A DNA stretch of 64,000 bases from Thermodesulfobacteriota bacterium (GTDB lineage Bacteria > Desulfobacterota > GWC2-55-46): contig CP129479.1 of NCBI GenBank assembly GCA_030583865.1, positions 1,004,744-1,068,743 of the forward strand, written 5' to 3'. A program made the position numbers and the translations under genes. The notes under the pieces are model-generated. The model did not search any database. It was not told the origin of the DNA and was given only the letters and a program-made list of their open reading frames with translations. Below are positions 9,099-17,333 of the stretch, one piece after another (position 1 is the stretch's first letter; each line of letters starts with the position of its first letter).

Positions 9099-9767
9099 AT
9101 GAACATCATCTTGTTGGGGGCTCCGGGCGCGGGCAAGGGAACGCAGGGCAAGAACCTTTCAGAACGGTTCGGGATACCGCAGATATCGACGGGCGACATC
9201 CTCCGCGCGAACGTGAGGAACAAAACGCAGCTCGGCCTCCAGGCCAGGGAGTACATGGACAGGGGCGCGCTCGTCCCCGACGAAATAGTCGTCGGGATGG
9301 TCGTGGACCGCATCAAGGAGGACGACGCGAGGAACGGGTCCATACTGGACGGCTTTCCTCGGAACATCGCGCAGGCGAAGGCGCTTGAGGCTACACTCGA
9401 TTCGCTCGGCAAGAAGATAGACGCCGTGATAGGCATGGAGGTCGACAGGAAAGAGCTCGTAAGGCGCCTTTCCGGACGGCGCGTCTGCAGGAAGTGCGGC
9501 GCCAGCTACCATGTCATCTTCAACCCGCCGGTCAATATCGGCATGTGCGATACCTGCGGCTCCGAGATATACCAGCGGGACGACGACAAGGAAGAGACGA
9601 TAGAGGCCAGGCTCAAGGTCTACGAAGAGGAGACCTTGCCGCTTGTCCGTTTTTATACAGAAAAGGGCCTTTACAGGGGCATAAGCGGGAAGGGGCCGGT
9701 TGACCGGATCACAGAGGCAATCGTGGGCGCCATTGAGCAGGGAAGCGATAATCCTAAAGTCTCCTGA
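9099..9767 (+). CDS. adk: Adenylate kinase (zinc-lid form)
   Basis: It interconverts ATP, ADP and AMP in the cytosol. It has 222 residues. The P-loop 'GAPGAGKGTQ' lies at residues 7-16, followed by the NMP-binding region 'STGDILRANV' and 'DGFPRN'. The long LID carries Cys pairs ('CRKCGASYH' and 'CDTCGSE'), the zinc-stabilised form common in Gram-positives and many anaerobes. The C-terminal end overlaps the proposed map start by 35 bases. Confidence 0.97.
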   Translation: MNIILLGAPGAGKGTQGKNLSERFGIPQISTGDILRANVRNKTQLGLQAREYMDRGALVPDEIVVGMVVDRIKEDDARNGSILDGFPRNIAQAKALEATLDSLGKKIDAVIGMEVDRKELVRRLSGRRVCRKCGASYHVIFNPPVNIGMCDTCGSEIYQRDDDKEETIEARLKVYEEETLPLVRFYTEKGLYRGISGKGPVDRITEAIVGAIEQGSDNPKVS

Positions 9768-10491
9768 AGAGGTCAGGACCATGCGGAGGGCCGGCCTTAT
9801 CGTGGCCGAGGTCCTCGAGGTCCTGAAAGAGAAGGTCGGGCCCGGGGCAACCACCCTGGACCTCGATAAGATAGCGGAAGAAGAGACCCGGAAGAGAAAG
9901 GCCGTACCGGCCTTCAAGGGCTACAAGGGATATCCTCACACGCTCTGCACGTCGGTAAACGAGCAGGTAGTGCACGGGATGCCATCCAAAAGGGTGCTTT
10001 TCGAGGGCGACATCCTGAGTATCGATTTCGGGGTGCTCTTTGAGGGGTTTTACGGGGACTCCGCGGTTACTCTACCGGTAGGGAAGGTCTCCGAAGAGGC
10101 GGGCCGCCTCATGAGTGTGACCGAGGAATCCCTCGGAAAGGCCATAGAAGCCGCCCGCCCCGGGAACAGGCTCGGCGACGTATCCGCGGCGGTCCAGGCG
10201 CACGTCGAGGCGCACGGGTTTTCGGTAGTAAGGGAGTTCGTGGGGCACGGCATCGGAAGGGAGCTCCATGAGCCTCCGCAGGTTCCGAACTTCGGCATGC
10301 CGGGCCGCGGGATAAAGCTAAAGGCAGGCATGGTCCTTGCCATCGAGCCGATGATAAACATCGGCGGGTGGGCCGTAAAGGTACTGAACGACGGATGGAC
10401 GGCTGTAACCGCGGACGGGAGCCTGTCCGCGCATTTCGAGCATACCGTGGCCGTGACCGAGAGCGGGCCGCAGGTGCTCTCCAGCTTATAG
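9733..10491 (+). CDS. map: Type I methionine aminopeptidase
   Basis: It removes the initiator Met from new proteins using a dinuclear metal site. Metal ligands appear as 'DFGV' and 'GDSAVTLPVG' (Asp pair), 'GHGIG' (His), 'AIEPM' (Glu) and 'EHTVAV' (Glu). The family usually begins with or just before 'IILKSPEEV'. TTG 9733 gives 'MSREAIILKSPEEVRTM' and 252 residues, inside the adk end. The frame is also open to 9700 with no family support. No strong ribosome binding site was seen, so the exact start is uncertain. Confidence 0.93.
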   Translation: MSREAIILKSPEEVRTMRRAGLIVAEVLEVLKEKVGPGATTLDLDKIAEEETRKRKAVPAFKGYKGYPHTLCTSVNEQVVHGMPSKRVLFEGDILSIDFGVLFEGFYGDSAVTLPVGKVSEEAGRLMSVTEESLGKAIEAARPGNRLGDVSAAVQAHVEAHGFSVVREFVGHGIGRELHEPPQVPNFGMPGRGIKLKAGMVLAIEPMINIGGWAVKVLNDGWTAVTADGSLSAHFEHTVAVTESGPQVLSSL

Positions 10492-10506
10492 CGGGAACGA
10501 GGGGGA

Positions 10507-10725
10507 ATGGCAAAGGAAGAACCGATACAGGTAGAGGGGACGGTAATCGAGACGCTGCCGAACGCGATGTTCAGGGTGGAGCTCGAAAACGGGCACAAGG
10601 TCCTCGCGCACGTATCCGGGAAGATGCGGATGCATTTCATAAAGATACTGCCCGGAGACAAGGTCACGATCGAGCTTTCTCCCTACGACCTCACCAGGGG
10701 CAGGATTACATACAGGGCCAAGTAG
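10507..10725 (+). CDS. infA: Translation initiation factor IF-1
   Basis: IF-1 blocks the A site during initiation. The 72-residue S1-like OB fold has '[41 protein letters not shown]' in typical pieces and '[23 protein letters not shown]' at the C-terminus, equal to family length. GAGGGGGA precedes the ATG. It lies 15 bases after map and 21 before rpmJ. Confidence 0.98.
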   Translation: MAKEEPIQVEGTVIETLPNAMFRVELENGHKVLAHVSGKMRMHFIKILPGDKVTIELSPYDLTRGRITYRAK

Positions 10726-10746
10726 TTAAATAAAGCGAGGATTGAG

Positions 10747-10860
10747 ATGAAGGTAAGAAGCTCGGTAAAAAAGATTTGCGCCAAGTGCAAGATCATAAAA
10801 AGGAGCGGCGTTGTCCGCGTGGTCTGCACAAACCCCAAGCATAAACAGAGGCAGGGCTAA
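10747..10860 (+). CDS. rpmJ: 50S ribosomal protein L36
   Basis: A tiny gene of 37 residues: ATG 10747 after GATTGAG, TAA at 10858-10860. The protein reads '[17 protein letters not shown]' then '[10 protein letters not shown]'-like ('[20 protein letters not shown]'). Three Cys plus one His make the zinc-binding C+ form. Its place between infA and rpsM is canonical. Confidence 0.95.
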   Translation: MKVRSSVKKICAKCKIIKRSGVVRVVCTNPKHKQRQG

Positions 10861-10895
10861 GGCCCTTCTGCGTTTTCTTTCAAAGGAGGAAGAAG

Positions 10896-11270
10896 TTGGC
10901 AAGGATCGCGGGTGTAGACCTTAAGAAAAATAAAAGGATAGATGTGGCGCTGACCCAGATCTACGGCATAGGCCAGGCCTCTTCGAGGAAGATACTCGAG
11001 AGGGCCGGGGTCGAGCCCTCGATAAAGGTCCAGGACCTTACCGAGGCCCAGGTCGCGACCATAAGGAAGGTCATAGACGGCGAGTTCAAGGTGGAGGGCG
11101 ATCTCAGGAAAGAGGTCTCCATGCATGTCAAGATGCTCATAGACATGGGCTCCTACAGGGGCATCCGCCACAGGAAGAACCTTCCCGTCCGCGGCCAGAG
11201 GACGCACACGAACGCCAGGACAAGGAAGGGCCCGAGGAAGGGTGTGGTCGCCGCGAGGAAGACCGAATAA
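10896..11270 (+). CDS. rpsM: 30S ribosomal protein S13 (TTG start)
   Basis: S13 contacts P-site tRNA and forms the bridge to L5. The 124 residues begin '[26 protein letters not shown]' and end with the basic '[18 protein letters not shown]' type tail (here '[22 protein letters not shown]'). TTG 10896 follows AAAGGAGGAAGAAG. The 166-base spacer to rpsK shows no gene or clear hairpin with T-run. Confidence 0.97.
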   Translation: MARIAGVDLKKNKRIDVALTQIYGIGQASSRKILERAGVEPSIKVQDLTEAQVATIRKVIDGEFKVEGDLRKEVSMHVKMLIDMGSYRGIRHRKNLPVRGQRTHTNARTRKGPRKGVVAARKTE

Positions 11271-11436
11271 GGCCACTGAAATAATACTGGATTTCAACAC
11301 TGGTTCCGGGGCATAATAATTGTTTGCGTGAGCCAGGCCCGGGTGGAATGCAAGATGCCGGGCGGGTTGCCCGCCGGATGCCGTTGAACGTCGATAAATC
11401 GATACTATTTTGAACAGCCAGTTTCGGAGGAGTTAA

Positions 11437-11811
11437 ATGGCAAAGGCCAAGAAGGAAAAAAGGTCCGTATCCAGGGGGGTCGCCCACATAAAGTCCACCT
11501 TCAACAACACGATCGTGACCATCACCGACCCGGCGGGGAACGTGATAGCCTGGTCGAGTTGCGGCGGGCAGGGCTTCAAGGGTTCGAGGAAGGGCACCCC
11601 TTTTGCCGCCCAGGTAGCTGCCGAGACGGCGGCCAGGAAGGCGGTGGACAGCGGTGTCAAGACCGTCGAGGTCTTCATAAACGGCCCCGGCGCGGGCAGG
11701 GAGGCGGCCCTGCGGGCGCTCCAGGCCGCCGGGTTCAGCATAAGCCTAATAAGGGACGTAACGCCGCTTCCGCATAACGGGTGCAGGCCCCCTAAGAGGC
11801 GCAGGGTATAA
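11437..11811 (+). CDS. rpsK: 30S ribosomal protein S11
   Basis: S11 forms the platform next to the E site. It has 124 residues. '[28 protein letters not shown]' and '[16 protein letters not shown]' are conserved, as is the C-terminal '[20 protein letters not shown]'. The ATG at 11437 follows GGAGGAGTTAA. Confidence 0.98.
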   Translation: MAKAKKEKRSVSRGVAHIKSTFNNTIVTITDPAGNVIAWSSCGGQGFKGSRKGTPFAAQVAAETAARKAVDSGVKTVEVFINGPGAGREAALRALQAAGFSISLIRDVTPLPHNGCRPPKRRRV

Positions 11812-11868
11812 GAAAAAGAATTTTGCAGATTCGGCGCCCGGACGCGCCGAGACAATGGAGGATGCAAG

Positions 11869-12498
11869 TTGGCAAGGTATACTGAATCTGTTTGCAAGAT
11901 CTGCAGGCGCGAGGGGATGAAGCTTTTCTTCAAGGCCGAGCGCTGCTACACCGACAAGTGCGCGTTCGAGAGAAGGAGCTATGCGCCGGGTCAGCACGGC
12001 CAGGCCAGGAGCAAGGTCTCCGAGTACGCGCTGCAGCTCCGCGAGAAGCAGAAGGTCAAGAGGGTATACGGGCTCATGGAGTCCCAGTTCAGGAGGACCT
12101 TCAGCGACGCGGACAGGTCCAAGGGCATCACCGGCGAGAACCTGATATCCATGCTCGAGAGCAGGCTCGACAACGTCGTTTACAGGCTCGGGATAGGCGG
12201 CTCCAGGAGCGAGGCCAGGATGATGGTGACCCACGGCTACTTCCGCGTGAACGGCAGGAAGGTGGACATCCCGTCTTACAGGGTCAGGCAGAACGATATA
12301 ATTGAAGTCGCCGAGAAGAGGAAGAAGGAAGCCAGGATCGCCGACAACCTCAAGTCGGCCGAGAGCAGGCATGGGATACCGGAGTGGCTTTCGCTCGACA
12401 AGGAGAACCTCAAGGCCACGGTGACGAGGCCCCCGAGGAGGGAAGACACTACGCTCCCGATGCACGAGCAGCTCATAGTCGAGCTCTACTCCAAATAA
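11869..12498 (+). CDS. rpsD: 30S ribosomal protein S4, zinc-binding form (TTG start)
   Basis: S4 nucleates 30S assembly and in other bacteria represses the alpha operon. It has 209 residues. The N-terminal 'VCKICRREG' and downstream Cys ('[11 protein letters not shown]') form a Cys4 zinc site. 'SYAPGQHGQ' and the S4 RNA-binding domain ('[10 protein letters not shown]' to '[16 protein letters not shown]') follow. TTG 11869 is preceded by GGAGGATGCAAG. Confidence 0.97.
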   Translation: MARYTESVCKICRREGMKLFFKAERCYTDKCAFERRSYAPGQHGQARSKVSEYALQLREKQKVKRVYGLMESQFRRTFSDADRSKGITGENLISMLESRLDNVVYRLGIGGSRSEARMMVTHGYFRVNGRKVDIPSYRVRQNDIIEVAEKRKKEARIADNLKSAESRHGIPEWLSLDKENLKATVTRPPRREDTTLPMHEQLIVELYSK

Positions 12499-12515
12499 TC
12501 AGTCCTTAAGACCTG

Positions 12516-12554
12516 CCGCCGGCTGAAGCATCAGCCGGCGGAAACCCATTTTTT
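12516..12554 (+). terminator. Hairpin between rpsD and rpoA (attenuator-like)
   Basis: An 11-bp perfect stem (CCGCCGGCTGA / TCAGCCGGCGG, 4-base loop) spans 12516-12541. It is followed after a short AT-poor spacer by TTTTTT at 12549-12554. The T-run is not adjacent, so this may be a partial terminator or pause that tunes rpoA relative to the genes upstream. It lies 18 bases after the rpsD stop. Confidence 0.5.
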
Positions 12555-12590
12555 CAGGTCACTACAATTTAAAAAAGGGATGGGTAAACC

Positions 12591-13607
12591 ATGCAGAAAA
12601 ACTGGCGTGAACTTATCAAACCGAAGAAGTTGGAGGTAGAGAAAGACACGCTTACCCCGACGTACGGCAAATTCGTCGCCGAGCCGCTGGAAAGGGGCTT
12701 CGGCGTGACGATAGGTAACGCCCTCAGGAGGATACTCCTTTCCTCGCTGCAGGGAGCGGCGATAACCTCAGTGAAGATAGACGGCGTGCTGCACGAGTTC
12801 TCCTCGATCCCCGGGGTCAAGGAGGACGTTTCCGATATAATACTGAACTTGAAGCAGGTAAAGCTCAAGCTCCACGGCGAGGGCCCCAAGACCCTGAGGA
12901 TCAAGTCCAACGGCGAGGGTGTGCTCACCGCAGGCGACATTATAACCGATGCCACGACGGAGGTCCTGAACCCCGCGCAGCACATTGCCACCGTTTCCAG
13001 GGACTCGAAATTCGACTGCGAACTGGCCGTCAGCACCGGCAAGGGATACGTGCCTTCCGAGAGGAACAAGCTTCCAGAGATGCCGATAGGGACCATTCCC
13101 ATCGACTCGGTATTTCAGCCGGTGAGCAGGGTGAACTTCAACGTGACCCACGCCAGGGTGGGGCAGAGGACCGATTATGACAAGCTCGTCCTCGAGGTAT
13201 GGACGACAGGCGCCATAGACCCGCAGAGCGCGGTCGCGGTCGCGGCCAAGGTCCTCAAGGACCAGTTGAGCGTCTTCATAACCTTCGAGGAGACCGAAGA
13301 GGCCCCTTCGGAGAGGGGCGAGGGAAAGCCCCAGTTCAACGAGAACCTCTTCAAGACCGTGGACGAGCTCGAGCTTTCAGTGAGGTCGGCAAACTGCTTG
13401 AAGAACGCCGACATAAAATACATCGGCGAGATGGTCCAGAAGAGCGAGCAGGAGATGCTCCGCACCAAGAACTTCGGGCGGAAGTCCCTGAACGAGATAA
13501 AGGAAATACTCCGCGGCATGGAGCTCGATTTCGGCATGAAGCTCGATAACTTCCCGTCGAGGAAAGATCTCGACGCCATGCATTCGGAACACAAGGAAAC
13601 CGCCTAA
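12591..13607 (+). CDS. rpoA: RNA polymerase alpha subunit
   Basis: Alpha dimerises to start core polymerase assembly. Its C-terminal domain binds UP elements and activators. The 338 residues include '[30 protein letters not shown]' and '[20 protein letters not shown]' (N-terminal domain), a linker, and the alphaCTD '[23 protein letters not shown]' with '[14 protein letters not shown]'. The stop is followed immediately by a dispersed repeat that separates rpoA from rplQ. Confidence 0.98.
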   Translation: MQKNWRELIKPKKLEVEKDTLTPTYGKFVAEPLERGFGVTIGNALRRILLSSLQGAAITSVKIDGVLHEFSSIPGVKEDVSDIILNLKQVKLKLHGEGPKTLRIKSNGEGVLTAGDIITDATTEVLNPAQHIATVSRDSKFDCELAVSTGKGYVPSERNKLPEMPIGTIPIDSVFQPVSRVNFNVTHARVGQRTDYDKLVLEVWTTGAIDPQSAVAVAAKVLKDQLSVFITFEETEEAPSERGEGKPQFNENLFKTVDELELSVRSANCLKNADIKYIGEMVQKSEQEMLRTKNFGRKSLNEIKEILRGMELDFGMKLDNFPSRKDLDAMHSEHKETA

Positions 13608-13608
13608 G

Positions 13609-13760
13609 GGGCTGTTGAAAACTCAAAATCACATTCAGGCTGTTCAAAAAGCTCAAGATGCCAGGAGTCAAAAAATGAGGAATGAGGCGTACTTTTTTGT
13701 ACGTCGGAGTGTCCAATTTTGAAGACGACTCCGCAGATTGGGCTTTTTCAGCAGCCTGCT
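13609..13760 (-). repeat. Dispersed intergenic element, core 1, copy A (reverse)
   Basis: Reading on the minus strand it begins AGCAGGCTGCTGAAAAAG and ends with GAGTTTTCAACAGCCCC, with a central hairpin GTAC...GTAC and the inner motif GAGCTTTTTGAACAGCCTGA. Other copies occur at 23745, 43338, 50204, 56665 and 60731. It starts 2 bases after the rpoA stop and fills the space before rplQ, splitting the alpha operon without coding anything recognisable. Confidence 0.85.
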
Positions 13761-13774
13761 AAGGGGATTAAGTA

Positions 13775-14341
13775 ATGAGACACAACAGGGACGAAAAGAG
13801 GTTCGACAGGAGCTACAGCCACCTCAAAAGCATGCTCGCCAACATGACGAACGACCTCGTCATGCACGGAAGGATAAAGACCACGACCCCCAAGGCAAAG
13901 GTCTTGAGGCGCTATGCCGAGAGGATGATCACCCTCGGGAAGAATGGCAGCCTCGCCTCGAGGCGGAGGGCCATGGCCTTTATGAGGAGCAAGGTGGCTG
14001 TAGACAAGCTCTTCTCGGACGTGGCACCGCAGTACAAGGAGCGCAGCGGCGGCTACACCCGGATTTTGAAGCTCGGCAACCGTCCCGGCGACAACGCCCC
14101 GATGTCCTTTATCGAGCTCGTGGAGGGGGCCGCAGCGGCAGCAGAGGCGCAGCAGGCGGCAAAGGCCGCGAAGAAGACGACGGTAAGGAAGGCAAAGGCG
14201 CCTGCCAAGCCCAAGGCAGCATCAGGCGAGAAAAAGGCCGCCGCAAAGAAGGCGGCCCCGGCCAAGACAAAGGAAGGCGCTGAGGCCAAGCCCAGGGCCA
14301 GGAAGTCTCCCGCCAAAAAGGCCGAGAAAAAGGAAGAATGA
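13775..14341 (+). CDS. rplQ: 50S ribosomal protein L17 with Lys/Ala-rich C-terminal tail
   Basis: L17 lies at the peptide exit region of 50S. Residues 1-117 match the family ('MRHNRDEKRFDRSYSHLKSMLANM', 'TTTPKAKVLRRYAERMITLG', 'RSGGYTRILKLGNRPGDNAPMSFIELV'). Residues ~118-188 form a low-complexity tail rich in Lys, Ala and Pro (repeated 'KKAAPAK', 'RKSPAKK'-like units), reminiscent of histone H1 tails. The usual bacterial protein is ~120 residues. The tail stays in frame up to a normal stop. It ends the superoperon before a strong terminator. Confidence 0.97.
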   Translation: MRHNRDEKRFDRSYSHLKSMLANMTNDLVMHGRIKTTTPKAKVLRRYAERMITLGKNGSLASRRRAMAFMRSKVAVDKLFSDVAPQYKERSGGYTRILKLGNRPGDNAPMSFIELVEGAAAAAEAQQAAKAAKKTTVRKAKAPAKPKAASGEKKAAAKKAAPAKTKEGAEAKPRARKSPAKKAEKKEE

Positions 14342-14346
14342 TCGCA

Positions 14347-14377
14347 GGGACGGGGCTAAAGCCCCGTCTCATTTTTT
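14347..14377 (+). terminator. Rho-independent terminator of the ribosomal superoperon
   Basis: Stem GACGGGGC / GCCCCGTC with a TAAA loop, extended by further pairs, followed by ATTTTTT. It begins 6 bases after the rplQ stop. Confidence 0.9.
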
Positions 14378-14523
14378 ACGGAATTTGATTTCACGCCGAA
14401 TTCATCTATAATTGTGGTAACAAATCCGGGGTGCCTAACATCCGGGGAAGCATAAGGACCGCAGCCCTGTCTTACCGCCCGCCGGCCAGACCGGCAAAAA
14501 ATCCGCAGGAACCGGAGGTGTGT

Positions 14524-14817
14524 ATGTCGAAGTCCATGACCAAGTCGCAGATAGAGGACCATCTTGCAAGGGAGACGGGCATCCCCAAAAAATCGGTCAA
14601 GGATGTGCTGACCAAGATGGCGGAACTGGCGTACAGCGAAGCCAAGAACCAGTTCACCGTGCCCGGCCTGGGAAAACTTGTGCTGGTCGACAGGCCTGCC
14701 AGGACCGGCAGGAACCCGAGGACCGGCGAAGAGATACAGATACCGGCGAAGAAGGCCGTGAAGTTCAGGCTCTCCAAGGCATGCAAGGACGAGGTGCTCA
14801 AGAGGGCTACGGAGTAG
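14524..14817 (+). CDS. HU-family DNA-binding protein (first paralog)
   Basis: A small dimeric nucleoid protein that bends DNA. ATG 14524 behind CCGGAGGTGTGT gives 97 residues, 'MSKSMTKSQIEDHLARETG...', the HU/IHF length. 'FTVPGLGKLVLVDRPARTGRNPRTGEEIQIPAKKAVKFRLSK' covers the DNA-binding arm with the 'GRNPRTGE' and 'IPA' signature. A close paralog is at 45268. The frame is open upstream to 14431 without family support. It is a monocistronic unit with its own terminator. Confidence 0.93.
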   Translation: MSKSMTKSQIEDHLARETGIPKKSVKDVLTKMAELAYSEAKNQFTVPGLGKLVLVDRPARTGRNPRTGEEIQIPAKKAVKFRLSKACKDEVLKRATE

Positions 14818-14858
14818 GCCTTTCCACTCTTGGCATCGCAGGTCATCTGAAGAATTTA

Positions 14859-14892
14859 TCTCCCTGGAGGACCCTCCAGGGAGATTTTTTTT
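14859..14892 (+). terminator. Terminator after HU gene
   Basis: A long perfect inverted repeat (TCTCCCTGGAGG / CCTCCAGGGAGA) followed by eight T residues, 41 bases after the HU stop. Confidence 0.9.
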
Positions 14893-14978
14893 GGGGCTCG
14901 GCAACCCTTGGCGCGGAAAACGAGCGGACCTGCCGTTATTACCTCCCGAACCCGCTAACGAGCCGGACCGGGAGGCGC

Positions 14979-15320
14979 TCAGTTCTCGGAGCTCTTGTAC
15001 CTGTACGACCAGACGACGTTGTCGCGGAAGACGAGCTCGAGGACGGTCACGGACTCCCTGCTCTTCGCCTCGTTTTCCACCATGCCGCCCATGTACGCGG
15101 GGACCTTCTTCTCCTTGAACCTGTATGTCATCTTCTCTTCGTTGTTCTCATAGCTGACTTCGGTCGGAGTGCCGAACGAGGCGATGACCGCCTGCCTGGT
15201 GGTCGAGCCGGCCTTTATGTCGAGAACCTTCGCCTTGTCTATCTTCGTCCCCTCAGTCTTAGTGACGTTCATGCACCCGGCGAGCAGGACCGCCGCGGCG
15301 AGCATCAATAGCTTTCTCAT
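14979..15320 (-). CDS. Small lipoprotein, SmpA/BamE-like fold suspected
   Basis: It has 113 residues. The N-terminus 'MRKLLMLAAAVLLAGC' is a lipoprotein signal with lipobox LAGC, cleaved before the Cys at residue 16. The mature part has 'IKAGSTTRQAVIASFGTPTEVSYENN', resembling the 'G.t...v...lG.P' motif of SmpA/OmlA/BamE-type domains, followed by strands ending 'VTVLELVFRDNVVWSYRY'. The start overlaps the stop of the upstream GGDEF gene by 4 bases, so the two are probably co-transcribed. Family assignment is tentative; the lipoprotein nature is clear. Confidence 0.8.
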   Translation of the reverse strand: MRKLLMLAAAVLLAGCMNVTKTEGTKIDKAKVLDIKAGSTTRQAVIASFGTPTEVSYENNEEKMTYRFKEKKVPAYMGGMVENEAKSRESVTVLELVFRDNVVWSYRYKSSEN

Positions 15321-16414
15321 TTCGTCATGCCTCCTTCTGGTTCCTCTTTTCCCGCCTCGCCGACCCCGTCCCTTGTCCTGTTCTTTACGCGGTACATGGC
15401 GTGGTCGGCCTCGTGTATCAGGTCCTCCTTGGTGGCCGCGTCCTCGGGGAACGACGCGACGCCGAAGCTTGCGGTGAGCTGAAGGTTGAGGCCCTCGTCC
15501 ATCAGGAACACGTGCTCCCTTATGAGCTTCCTGAGCTTCTCGGCTACCGTGACGGCGTTCTTTTTCGGGGTGCCCGGCATCATGATGATGAACTCGTCGC
15601 CGCCGTACCTGCAGGCCATGTCCACGTTCCGGACCATCGAAAGTATGAGCTGGGCTATCTCCTGGAGGAGCTTGCTGCCCCTCAGGTGCCCGTGCGTGTC
15701 GTTCACTTCCTTGAAGTAGTCGAGGTCGAAGAATATCATCGAGAGGTCGTATTTGAAGCGGCGCGCCCTCTCGACCTCGTACTCGAGCCTTGAGTGAAGG
15801 AACCTCGAGTTGTATAGCTTCGTGAGGTCGTCGGTGATGGTGAGTTCCTGGACGCGGTTGAAGAAGATGGCGTTCTCGATGGCGATTGCCGAATAGTCGG
15901 CGAGTGTCGTCAGTATGAGCAGGTCGTCCTCCGAGAAGCCCGCCCCGTCCTCCACCTTGTTTATGAGCTCAATGACCCCCAGGCACTTGCCTCGCGTCAC
16001 AAGCGGCACGCAGACTATCGACTGCGTGGTGAAGTTCGACATCTCGTCAGCCTTCTTGGAGAAGCGCGGGTCCTTCCCGACATCGGGGACCAGGAGCGGC
16101 TTCCTCTCCCTCGCGACCCAGCCGGCAACTCCCTCGCCGAGCTTTAGCCTCAGGTCCTTTATCCTCTCGGATCCCTTGCCTACGACTATCTCGAACTTGA
16201 GCTCGTTTGTAGACTCGTCAAGGAGGAGGAGGGACCAGTTCTTCGGGTGGAGGAGCTCGCTTATCTTCTCCATGACGCTATTAAGGACCTCTTTAAGGTC
16301 CAGCGAAGATGTGAGCGCCTTCCCGAGCTCGGTAAAAACGGCAAGCTGGAGCCTTTTAAGTTCAAGCTCCCTTGCTTCCCTTGAGTTCAGGTTGCAGTTT
16401 CCTGGCGTTTCCAT
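15317..16414 (-). CDS. GAF-GGDEF diguanylate cyclase
   Basis: A predicted c-di-GMP synthase. It has 365 residues: a short N-terminal helix, a GAF sensor domain (about 25-185, with 'GEGVAGWVARERKPLLVPDV' and 'CVPLVTRGKCLGVIELINK'), then a GGDEF domain. The active-site loop 'RYGGDEF' is intact at residues 271-275, and an RxxD inhibitory I-site (RNVD, 262-265) stands five residues upstream, so product inhibition is likely. No membrane segment is seen, so it is cytosolic. It overlaps the downstream lipoprotein gene by 4 bases. Confidence 0.93.
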   Translation of the reverse strand: METPGNCNLNSREARELELKRLQLAVFTELGKALTSSLDLKEVLNSVMEKISELLHPKNWSLLLLDESTNELKFEIVVGKGSERIKDLRLKLGEGVAGWVARERKPLLVPDVGKDPRFSKKADEMSNFTTQSIVCVPLVTRGKCLGVIELINKVEDGAGFSEDDLLILTTLADYSAIAIENAIFFNRVQELTITDDLTKLYNSRFLHSRLEYEVERARRFKYDLSMIFFDLDYFKEVNDTHGHLRGSKLLQEIAQLILSMVRNVDMACRYGGDEFIIMMPGTPKKNAVTVAEKLRKLIREHVFLMDEGLNLQLTASFGVASFPEDAATKEDLIHEADHAMYRVKNRTRDGVGEAGKEEPEGGMTK

Positions 16415-16463
16415 TGCGGAAATATAGCCTATCGAACCCGGGAAATCAAGGACGGAAGGGGGG

Positions 16464-17333
16464 CTATCCAGGTCTTTTAAGAAGCTCCCGGATGCGTTTT
16501 GCGACCTGGCCGGGCCTGCCGTCTCCTATCGCCTTTCCGTCGACCCTTACAAGGGGGATCGCGTCTATTATTGAGTTGGTTATGAAAGCCTCGTCAAAGG
16601 AGGAGATGTCCCCGGCTTTTACCGTTATTTCCCTGACCGGGATGGACTCCCTGCGGGCGAGCCTTATTACGTTATCCCTTGTTACCCCGGCCAGCACGCC
16701 GGAGGAGGGCTTTTGAGAAAGCGGAGGGGTTATGAGCCTTCCGTTTTTAACCAGGAAGACGTTAGACGAGCTACCTTCCGTGAGAAGGCCGTCCTTTGTG
16801 AAAATGGCCTCGAACGCCCCGGCTTTTTCGGCCCTCATCCTGGCGAGCACGCTCGGGAGATAGTTGAGGGACTTTACACCCGGGAGCGGAGGCGCAATGT
16901 CATCCACGAAAACGGCGCTTACGCCCTTCCTGGCAACGCGCTCGATGCGCGCCGTATCGAGCGGCTTGACTATTATTATGCGCGTGGACTTAAGGCCCTT
17001 TGACGGCAGGTGGCTTGCCTTGTCAGGCCCCCTCGTAAGCATGAGCTTAACATAGGACTCTCCTTTGACGAGCCCGTTTTTCTCAAGCAGCGCCTCGACC
17101 GCTCCGTCCGTTACGTCTCTTTCGAAGTCTTTCAAGCCCCCTGGCGGAAGGCCCAGGAAGCGGGCCCCGGCCCTCAGCCTCCCCATGTGCTCCCTGAGGA
17201 AGAGGGGCTTGCCGTCTCTGGCCTTGAGCGTCTCGTACAGGCCGTCGCCGTATGAGAGACCCCTGTCGAATACCGATACCGTCGCCCGTCCCTCGGGAAG
17301 GACCTTCCCGTCAAGGTAGACCCATAGCCTCAT
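16464..17333 (-). CDS. pabC: Class IV aminotransferase, probable aminodeoxychorismate lyase
   Basis: PabC converts 4-amino-4-deoxychorismate to 4-aminobenzoate for folate. It has 289 residues with the fold-type IV PLP signature: 'FDRGLSYGDGLYETL' near residue 22, the PLP-binding Lys in 'GVKSLNYLPSVLA' (K154) and 'LLTEGSSSNVF' (E186). The class also contains branched-chain and D-amino-acid aminotransferases. The assignment to PabC rests on the 4-base overlap (ATGA) with the upstream pabB. Confidence 0.85.
   Translation of the reverse strand: MRLWVYLDGKVLPEGRATVSVFDRGLSYGDGLYETLKARDGKPLFLREHMGRLRAGARFLGLPPGGLKDFERDVTDGAVEALLEKNGLVKGESYVKLMLTRGPDKASHLPSKGLKSTRIIIVKPLDTARIERVARKGVSAVFVDDIAPPLPGVKSLNYLPSVLARMRAEKAGAFEAIFTKDGLLTEGSSSNVFLVKNGRLITPPLSQKPSSGVLAGVTRDNVIRLARRESIPVREITVKAGDISSFDEAFITNSIIDAIPLVRVDGKAIGDGRPGQVAKRIRELLKRPG

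Noticed and set aside
13738-14283. 181-codon plus-strand frame overlapping rplQ
   Set aside because: It lies in another frame of rplQ, whose own product is a clear L17.
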